Positions 58,169-64,000 of a stretch of DNA of 64,000 nucleotides are shown here, piece by piece. This DNA comes from Halovulum dunhuangense. GTDB taxonomy: Bacteria; Pseudomonadota; Alphaproteobacteria; Rhodobacterales; Rhodobacteraceae. Numbering within the stretch: position 1 is the first letter of the stretch; each line of letters begins with the position of its first letter. The translations under genes were made by a program, and so were the position numbers. The stretch is taken from positions 36,151 to 100,150 of the forward strand of contig NZ_JABFBC010000004.1 in NCBI RefSeq assembly GCF_013093415.1. The letters are read 5' to 3'. The notes under the pieces were generated by a model. It saw nothing but the letters and a program-made list of their open reading frames with translations. It ran no database searches and was not told the origin of the DNA.

Positions 58169-59791
58169 ATGAAAAGACTGCTTGCCACGACCGCGCTCAT
58201 CGCGACCTTCGCGTTGCCCGCGCTCGCCCAGGACTACACGCACGACCCGAACGCCAGGGCGGGCGGCGGCATCGTCGTCACCTACAAGGACGACGTGGCG
58301 ACGCTGGACCCCGCCATCGGCTACGACTGGCAGAACTGGTCGATGATCAAGTCGCTGTTCGACGGGCTGATGGACTACGTCCCCGGCACCACCGAGCTGC
58401 GCCCCGGCCTTGCCGAAAGCTACGAGATCTCGGAAGACGGCATGACCTTCACCTTCAGGCTGCGGCCGGGCGTCAAGTTCCACAATGGCCGCGAGATGAC
58501 CGCCGAGGACGTGAAATACTCGCTCGACCGCGTGACCAACCCCGCGACCCAGTCGCCGGGCGCGGGCTTTTTCGGGTCGATCGCGGGCTATGACGCGATG
58601 TCGGACGGCTCTGCCACCAGCCTTGGCGGCGTCGAGGTGGTGGATCCGCTGACCGTCAGGATCACCCTTTCGCGGCCCGACGCGACGTTCCTGCATGTGA
58701 TGGCGCTCAACTTCGCCTCTGTCGTCGCGCGCGAGGCCGTCGAGGCGGCGGGCGACGATTTCGGCAAGCAGCCCGTGGGGACCGGCGCGTTCAAGCTGGC
58801 CGAATGGACCCTGGGCCAGCGGCTGGTGTTCGAGAAGAACGCCGACTACTGGCGCGCGGGTGTGCCCTATCTCGATACCGTGACCTTCGAGGTCGGACAG
58901 GAGCCGATCGTCGCGCTGCTGCGTCTTCAGAACGGCGAAGTGGACGTGCCGGGCGACGGTATTCCGCCGGCGAAATTCGTCGAGGTGATGGGCGATCCCG
59001 AACAGGCCGCGCGCGTGGTCGAGGGCGGCCAGCTTCATACCGGCTACATCACGCTGAACGTGAACACGCCGCCGCTCGACAACGTCAATGTCCGCAAGGC
59101 CATCAACATGGCGATCAACAAGGAGCGGATCACCCAGATCATCAACGGCCGCGCCGTCGCCGCGACCCAGCCGCTGCCGCCGTCGATGCCGGGCTATACC
59201 GAGGGCTACGAGGGATATCCCTTCGACCCCGAGGGCGCAAAGGCGCTGCTTGCCGAAGCGGGGCTGGCCGACGGGTTCGACACCGAACTCTATGTCATGA
59301 ACACCGATCCCAACCCGCGGATCGCGCAGGCGATCCAGCAGGACCTGGCCACCATCGGCATAAGGGCCTCGATCCAGAGCCTTGCGCAGGCCAACGTGAT
59401 CGAGGCCGGCGGCGCCGGCAACGCGCCGATGATCTGGTCGGGCGGCATGGCATGGATCGCGGATTTCCCCGATCCGTCAAACTTCTACGGACCGATCCTC
59501 GGCTGTGCCGGGGCCGTTGAGGGTGGGTGGAACTGGTCCAAGTACTGCAACGAGGCGCTTGATGCCATGGCGGTCGAGGCCGACGGCATCACCGACCCGG
59601 CGATGAGCGGCGCGCGCATGGCGAAGTGGTCCGACGTCTACATGGGCGTCATGGAGGACGCGCCCTGGGTGCCGGTGTTCAACGAACAGCGCTACACCAT
59701 GAAGTCGCCGCGCATGGGGGGCGATGACGCGCTCTATGTCGATCCGGTGTCGATCCCGGTCAACTACGACTATGTCTACGTGACCGAGTAA
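58169..59791 (+). CDS. ABC transporter substrate-binding protein, SBP_bac_5 family
   Basis: Periplasmic receptor of 540 residues. The signal peptide is MKRLLATTALIATFALPALAQ, cleaved after residue 20 or 21. The body has the family's motifs: GIVVTYKDDVATLDPAIGYDWQ, a LRPGVKFHNGREMTAEDVKYSLDR segment (about residues 106-129) and GTGAFKLAEW. These receptors bind peptides, nickel, opines, glutathione or other small molecules; here a small amide or formamide-like compound is likely from context. The acetamidase gene starts four bases after its stop. Confidence 0.92.
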   Translation: MKRLLATTALIATFALPALAQDYTHDPNARAGGGIVVTYKDDVATLDPAIGYDWQNWSMIKSLFDGLMDYVPGTTELRPGLAESYEISEDGMTFTFRLRPGVKFHNGREMTAEDVKYSLDRVTNPATQSPGAGFFGSIAGYDAMSDGSATSLGGVEVVDPLTVRITLSRPDATFLHVMALNFASVVAREAVEAAGDDFGKQPVGTGAFKLAEWTLGQRLVFEKNADYWRAGVPYLDTVTFEVGQEPIVALLRLQNGEVDVPGDGIPPAKFVEVMGDPEQAARVVEGGQLHTGYITLNVNTPPLDNVNVRKAINMAINKERITQIINGRAVAATQPLPPSMPGYTEGYEGYPFDPEGAKALLAEAGLADGFDTELYVMNTDPNPRIAQAIQQDLATIGIRASIQSLAQANVIEAGGAGNAPMIWSGGMAWIADFPDPSNFYGPILGCAGAVEGGWNWSKYCNEALDAMAVEADGITDPAMSGARMAKWSDVYMGVMEDAPWVPVFNEQRYTMKSPRMGGDDALYVDPVSIPVNYDYVYVTE

Positions 59792-59795
59792 GGCG

Positions 59796-60740
59796 ATGTG
59801 CAAGGCGTGCGACTACACGATCCACGGCGCGCAGCACCATTTCGGCTGGGACAATACCAATGTCCCGGCCGAACGGGTGGCGCCCGGATCGACGATCCTT
59901 TTCCATTGCCATGACAGTTCGGCGGGCCAGCTTGGCCCGTCGTCCACCGTCGAAACGGTGAAGGCCCTCGATTTCGGCAGGATCAACCCGGTTTCGGGTC
60001 CGATCCATGTCGAAGGGGCGAAGCCGGGCGACGCGCTCAAGATCACCATCGACAGCTTCGCGCCCTCGGGCTGGGGCTGGACGGCGAACATCCCCGGTTT
60101 CGGGCTGCTCGCCGACCAGTTCACCGAGGCAGCGCTCACGCTGTGGAAATACGATCCCGGGACCATGGAGCCCGCGCTCTGGGGCAAGTCCGGCCGCGTG
60201 CCGCTCAAGCCCTTCGCGGGCACGATCGGCAACGCGCTGGCCGAGCCGGGGCATCACTCGATCGTGCCGCCGCGCCGGGTGGGCGGGAATCTGGACATCC
60301 GCGACCTGACGGCCGGGGTCACGCTTTACCTGCCGGTGGAAGTCGAGGGCGCATTGTTCAGCGTGGGCGACACCCACGCCGCGCAGGGCGACGGCGAGGT
60401 CTGCGGCACGGCCATCGAAAGCCCGATGGACGTGGTGCTGACCCTCGACCTGGTGAAGGACGCGAAGCTCAGGACGCCCCGCTTCACGACGCCGGGGCCG
60501 GTCACGCGCCATCTCGACGCGCAGGGCTACGAGGTGACGACCGGCATCGGGCCCGACCTGATGCAGGCCTCGAGGGACGCGGTGTCGAACATGATCGACC
60601 TGCTCTGCGCGCAGCACGGCATGGAGGCGGTGGATGCCTACATGCTGGTTTCCACCTGCGGCGACCTGCGGATATCGGAGATCGTGGACATGCCGAACTG
60701 GGTCGTGTCCTTCTACTTCCCGCGCTGCGTCTTCGAATGA
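59796..60740 (+). CDS. Acetamidase/formamidase family hydrolase
   Basis: Hydrolyses a short amide to ammonia and the acid. It has 314 residues, as usual for the FmdA/AmdA family, with no signal peptide. Landmarks: PLKPFAGTIGNAL and PPRRVGGNLDIRDL (about residues 135-172) and GDTHAAQGDGEVCGTAIE (about 190-207), the conserved metal/active-site region. It lies between transporter receptor and ATPase genes, so uptake and hydrolysis are co-expressed. It is unrelated in fold to the amidase-signature enzyme at 41204. The exact substrate cannot be read from sequence. Confidence 0.93.
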   Translation: MCKACDYTIHGAQHHFGWDNTNVPAERVAPGSTILFHCHDSSAGQLGPSSTVETVKALDFGRINPVSGPIHVEGAKPGDALKITIDSFAPSGWGWTANIPGFGLLADQFTEAALTLWKYDPGTMEPALWGKSGRVPLKPFAGTIGNALAEPGHHSIVPPRRVGGNLDIRDLTAGVTLYLPVEVEGALFSVGDTHAAQGDGEVCGTAIESPMDVVLTLDLVKDAKLRTPRFTTPGPVTRHLDAQGYEVTTGIGPDLMQASRDAVSNMIDLLCAQHGMEAVDAYMLVSTCGDLRISEIVDMPNWVVSFYFPRCVFE

Positions 60741-62545
60741 CGGCGCTTGCGCAAACCCAGCCCGGGGCCGTCAAGGCCCCGGGAGCCGAGCCGGTGCTGT
60801 CGGTCGAGGGGCTGACCATCTCGGTCCGGACCGAGAGCGGGCTGCACCCCCTTGTCAGCGACATGAGCTTCGCGCTGGAGCGTGGCCGCACCCTTGCCAT
60901 CGCGGGGGAAAGCGGTTCGGGCAAGTCGATCACCTCGCTTGCCATCATGGGGCTTCTGCCGCCGCCCGCGGTGCGCGTGACCGGTGGCAGCATCCGGCTG
61001 GGGCAGACCGACCTGACCGCACTTCCCGAGGAGGCGCTTCAGCGGATCCGTGGCAACCGGATCGCCATGATCTTCCAGGAGCCGATGACCTCGCTCAACC
61101 CGGTGATGACAATCGGCCGGCAGCTGACCGAGGCGATCGAGGCGCACGAGGCGCTCGGCCGTGACGCGGCGCGGGCGCTCGCGCTTCAGGCGCTGCGCGC
61201 GGTGCGCATATCAGAGCCGGAGCGGCGGCTCGGGCAATACCCCCACGAGCTTTCCGGCGGCATGCGCCAGCGCATCATGATCGCCATGGCGCTGGCGCTG
61301 CGGCCCGACGTGCTGATCGCGGACGAGCCCACGACCGCGCTCGACGTGACCGTGCAGCGCGAGGTGCTGGAACTTCTGCGCGACCTGCAACGGGATCTGG
61401 GCACGGCGATCATCCTGATAACCCATGACATGGGCGTCGTTGCGGAACTGGCCGACGATGTCATCGTCATGCAGTCGGGCCGCATGGTCGAGCAGGGAAC
61501 GGTGGAGCAGGTCTTCACCGCGCCGCGCGAGCCCTATACCCGCGCGCTTCTTGCGGCGGTCCCGCGCATGCGGCCGGCCGCGCCCGCGCCCGTGGCGCAG
61601 GCCGCCGCGCGCGGGCAGGTGGTCGCGCGGCTTTCGGATGTCGAGGTCACCTTCGATGTGCGCGGCGGCCTGTTCGGCCGTGTCACCCACCGGGTCCACG
61701 CGGTCGCCGGCGTCTCCCTCGATATCCGCGAGGGCGAGACAGTGGCGCTGGTGGGCGAAAGCGGCTGCGGCAAGTCCACCATCGCCAGGGCGATGGCGGG
61801 GCTGGTACCTTTCCGTGGCAGCATCGAGATCGGCGGCAAGCGCCTGGGGGGAACCGCTGCCGATCTGCGCGCGGCGCGGCGCGAGGCGCAGCTCGTTTTC
61901 CAGGATCCCATGGCGGCGCTCGACCCGCGCATGCGCGTGGGCGATCTCGTGGCCGAGCCGCTGGTGATCCACGGCATCGGCACAGCCGAAAGCCGCCGCG
62001 CCAGGGTGGTCGACCTGTTCGAGAGGGTGGGCCTGTCGCGCCGGCATGTGGAGCGTTACCCGCACGAATTCTCGGGCGGGCAGCGGCAGCGCATCTGCAT
62101 CGCGCGTGCGCTCGCGCTCGAGCCGCGCCTGATCATCGCCGACGAGAGTGTTTCGGCGCTGGACGTGTCGGTGCAGGCGCGGGTTCTCGACCTTCTGCGC
62201 GCCCTGAAGGAAGAGTTCCGTGTCTCCTACCTGTTCATTTCCCACGACATGGCGGTGGTCGACAACATCGCCGATCGGGTCGCGGTGATGTATCTTGGCC
62301 AGGTCGTCGAGTTGGGCACGCGGGCACAGGTCTTCGGGTCGCCCGCTCATCCCTACACGCGTCGGCTGATCGAGGCCGTGCCGGTGCCCGACCCGCGCCA
62401 CCAGCGCCAGCCGTCCGCCCGCCTCGACACCGAGATCCCGAGCCCCGTGCGCCGCCTGGGCGATCCGCCGCCGCGCCTGCGCCTGCGCGATCTTGGCAAC
62501 GGGCATGTCGTCGCCGAGGACACGGCCCTTCACCCCACGGCCTGA
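60737..62545 (+). CDS. Fused double ATPase of oligopeptide-type ABC transporter (DppD-DppF)
   Basis: A 602-residue protein carrying both ATPases of the importer. Domain 1: Walker A GESGSGKS (57-64), signature LSGGMRQR, Walker [13 protein letters not shown]. Domain 2: Walker [10 protein letters not shown] (around 342-350), signature FSGGQRQR, Walker [13 protein letters not shown], where DES replaces the usual DEP. The [12 protein letters not shown] and [15 protein letters not shown] segments are the oligopeptide-type tails after each domain. The ATG overlaps the acetamidase stop (ATGA). It is the last gene of the operon; 200 bases without a gene separate it from the convergent LpxR-like gene. 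Confidence 0.95.
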   Translation: MTALAQTQPGAVKAPGAEPVLSVEGLTISVRTESGLHPLVSDMSFALERGRTLAIAGESGSGKSITSLAIMGLLPPPAVRVTGGSIRLGQTDLTALPEEALQRIRGNRIAMIFQEPMTSLNPVMTIGRQLTEAIEAHEALGRDAARALALQALRAVRISEPERRLGQYPHELSGGMRQRIMIAMALALRPDVLIADEPTTALDVTVQREVLELLRDLQRDLGTAIILITHDMGVVAELADDVIVMQSGRMVEQGTVEQVFTAPREPYTRALLAAVPRMRPAAPAPVAQAAARGQVVARLSDVEVTFDVRGGLFGRVTHRVHAVAGVSLDIREGETVALVGESGCGKSTIARAMAGLVPFRGSIEIGGKRLGGTAADLRAARREAQLVFQDPMAALDPRMRVGDLVAEPLVIHGIGTAESRRARVVDLFERVGLSRRHVERYPHEFSGGQRQRICIARALALEPRLIIADESVSALDVSVQARVLDLLRALKEEFRVSYLFISHDMAVVDNIADRVAVMYLGQVVELGTRAQVFGSPAHPYTRRLIEAVPVPDPRHQRQPSARLDTEIPSPVRRLGDPPPRLRLRDLGNGHVVAEDTALHPTA

Positions 62546-62746
62546 TGCGCGGTGACGGACATCGTCGGCGGGCGGTGGATCTGCCCCGCCAGGCGACCGT
62601 CGGCCGTCCCCGGCGTCTTGCAGAATTCCGGGCGGCAGGGGTTCGCGGCCTTTCGGGACCGGGCCGTTCCGCGGATTGCTTGCGCAACACGCCCGGTGCC
62701 GCTCTGCTGGATCGCGTGGCGCCGGATCCCTTCCCTGGACACCCGT

Positions 62747-63670
62747 TCAGAAACGGATGTTCAGGGATGCGGCGCCGACCATCTGCGCTTCTTTCTGTTC
62801 CTTGAATTCGCGCGACAGAAGCGCCACGCCATAGAACAGAACGACCCTGCCGGTGTTTATCTGTGCTCCTGCACGCAGGCGCGTTCTTACCGGAGAGGGC
62901 GTCACCAAGCCCGAATTCAGGGTATAGTCATCATGGCCGAAGCTTATGTCTGCTCCGAGGTGCAGATTGATCGCCCCTCCGCTGCCCAGCGCGGCCGACC
63001 TGGTGGGGGTCGCCGGGATCGAGAAGCCGGTAACGGGATCCCGCGCCGACATCAGCGGGAAGCCGGACGACCCGATGACAGCCTCCAGTCCCAACCGGAA
63101 ATGGGTGTCGAACCCCAGTTGGACGGACGTATACGGACGCAACACGGCATACTGCGTCGGGCGATACTCACGAGAGAGTTCCCCCTTGAAAGAGATGAAG
63201 CTTTCATCCGGTACCGTCTCTGACTGCCGGCGCTCGTGCGAGTATCCTCCGGAGTCGAGGCTTTCATGAATAAACTCCTGAAGGCCAAGAATCTTTGATG
63301 AAGTTCTCACATATTCGAGCCCATAAGAGACCCGATTCTTGCCCATGTTCTCGTGGGCAAACAGTCCGATGCCGAAAACGCCCGTGGCGGCGCGATCGAC
63401 AGGCTTGTGTTTCGCGTTCCACGGCGTAATGACCTCAACTCTTCCACGCAACTCGTAAAGACGCGCGTCAGTTTCAAAAAAGAGAGACGTGGATCCGCTT
63501 CCGGTTCTCCACCGATCATTGCCATCGAATACAAGCGCGTCATTCTGAAGATGCGTAACATGCCCCGCAATTCTTGGTGAGAACGACTCACCCTCTGCAA
63601 GGCTCTGCATCGGTATTAGAAAGATGGACAGCACGGCTACTGCGGATTTGATGTGTACCAGGATTCTCAT
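62747..63670 (-). CDS. LpxR-like outer-membrane protein (DUF2219, lipid A deacylase family)
   Basis: A 307-residue outer-membrane barrel protein with a signal peptide (MRILVHIKSAVAVLSIFLIPMQSLAEG) and a terminal Phe (SLNIRF). The N-terminal LQNDALVFDGNDRWRTGSGSTSL follows the ND...TDRxYTNG pattern of LpxR, in which Asn, Asp and Thr belong to the active site; here the Thr-Asn-Gly part is only partly kept. LpxR removes the 3'-acyloxyacyl chains of lipid A. Whether this protein is catalytic is uncertain. The ATG at 63670 follows GGGGGA. It stands alone behind an AT-rich promoter region. Confidence 0.68.
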   Translation of the reverse strand: MRILVHIKSAVAVLSIFLIPMQSLAEGESFSPRIAGHVTHLQNDALVFDGNDRWRTGSGSTSLFFETDARLYELRGRVEVITPWNAKHKPVDRAATGVFGIGLFAHENMGKNRVSYGLEYVRTSSKILGLQEFIHESLDSGGYSHERRQSETVPDESFISFKGELSREYRPTQYAVLRPYTSVQLGFDTHFRLGLEAVIGSSGFPLMSARDPVTGFSIPATPTRSAALGSGGAINLHLGADISFGHDDYTLNSGLVTPSPVRTRLRAGAQINTGRVVLFYGVALLSREFKEQKEAQMVGAASLNIRF

Positions 63671-64000
63671 GTCATCCCCCGACTTTGCAGCCGGAGGGGT
63701 AGAGTCCCTGCTTGCGGACAGGATTTTGGGAAAATTTTATATTTTCTCGGAATATTTTGGTTTGTTCTGAAAATTTAAGTAAAAATTGATATTTGCCGGA
63801 TTTTTCGACCTGTGTTCGGGAAGTTTCGGCTTTCTTGCCGTTTCCCCTTGCCCCGCCATATGCTTCTCACCCGGGCGGCGCTTGCCTTTCTTCCCCGGAC
63901 TTTGCATCGACACCCGCGGTGTGGCAGGCAGTTGGACGGGTCAGGGTGATGCGCGCCATCGGGGCCGTGCACGCCCTGTGGTTGGAAGGGTCTACCGCCT
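63671..64000. other. AT-rich upstream region of the LpxR-like gene
   Basis: No gene is supported. Bases 63725-63800 are distinctly AT-rich, with AAAATTTTATATTT at 63731-63744, the same 14-mer found in the AT-rich island upstream of the orphan regulator at 42952. The LpxR-like promoter is probably here. The last 180 bases return to GC-rich sequence with no recognisable feature. Confidence 0.45.

Noticed and set aside
1..64000. tRNA, rRNA, CRISPR arrays, insertion sequences or phage attachment sites
   Set aside because: Nothing with cloverleaf, repeat-spacer or transposase features was recognised on either strand by eye.

Overview
The window is GC-rich, densely packed and rich in ATGA/GTGA stop-start overlaps. 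It looks like the chromosome of a denitrifying or nitrate-respiring alphaproteobacterium, most likely of the Rhodobacterales (Paracoccus/Rhodobacter-like). The main evidence is a fused NarK1-NarK2 transporter ahead of narGHJI, a divergent cysteine-cluster-free Fnr-family gene matching narR of Paracoccus, and nnrS/nnrU, NsrR and DUF2478 genes. The assignment rests on gene content read by eye; no search was run.

Layout. 1-3488 (minus strand): dTDP-L-rhamnose genes rfbC-rfbB-rfbD-rfbA, followed by the 5' end of a membrane-protein gene. 4009-10005 (plus): urea-type ABC transporter urtABCDE; no urease gene lies in the window. 10476-15288: a NarL-type two-component pair, convergent with a Slam-like outer-membrane protein and a glycine-linker surface lipoprotein. 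15618-16344: bfr and bfd. 16765-35111: a nitrate/NO island running nsrR (minus), hemerythrin, DUF2478, hemerythrin, nnrS, nnrU, narR (minus), narK, narGHJI, parvulin, hemerythrin, carbonic anhydrase, moeA, DUF2478. 35282-42607: IclR regulator, aldehyde dehydrogenase, TAXI-TRAP uptake system, and an AtzG-like small protein with an amidase. 43205-43942: an orphan OmpR-type regulator. 43965-48476 (minus): a Csu-type (archaic) chaperone-usher pilus operon whose chaperone has a single domain. 49090-54101 (minus): a GAF-domain protein and a large multi-PAS hybrid kinase. 54671-62545 (plus): an AmiC-like sensor, an ANTAR regulator, an oligopeptide-type ABC transporter, an acetamidase/formamidase and a fused double ATPase. 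62747-63670 (minus): an LpxR-like outer-membrane protein.

Themes. Nitrogen acquisition from small amides appears three times: the urea or short-amide transporter, the TRAP/amidase/aldehyde dehydrogenase operon and the AmiC/ANTAR/acetamidase operon. Anaerobic nitrate respiration appears with its NO-defence accessories: two near-canonical Fnr boxes sit between narR and narK, and a long inverted repeat sits at nsrR. Cell-surface functions (rhamnose, Slam lipoprotein, pilus, LpxR-like protein) fill much of the remainder.

The least explained structures are: a 14-bp leader terminator with an alternative pairing directly ahead of the AmiC-like gene; two plus-strand hairpin/terminator blocks (48801-48950 and 49846-49941) with no plus-strand gene to serve; the single-domain pilus chaperone; and hemerythrin plus DUF2478 gene sets on both sides of the nar operon.
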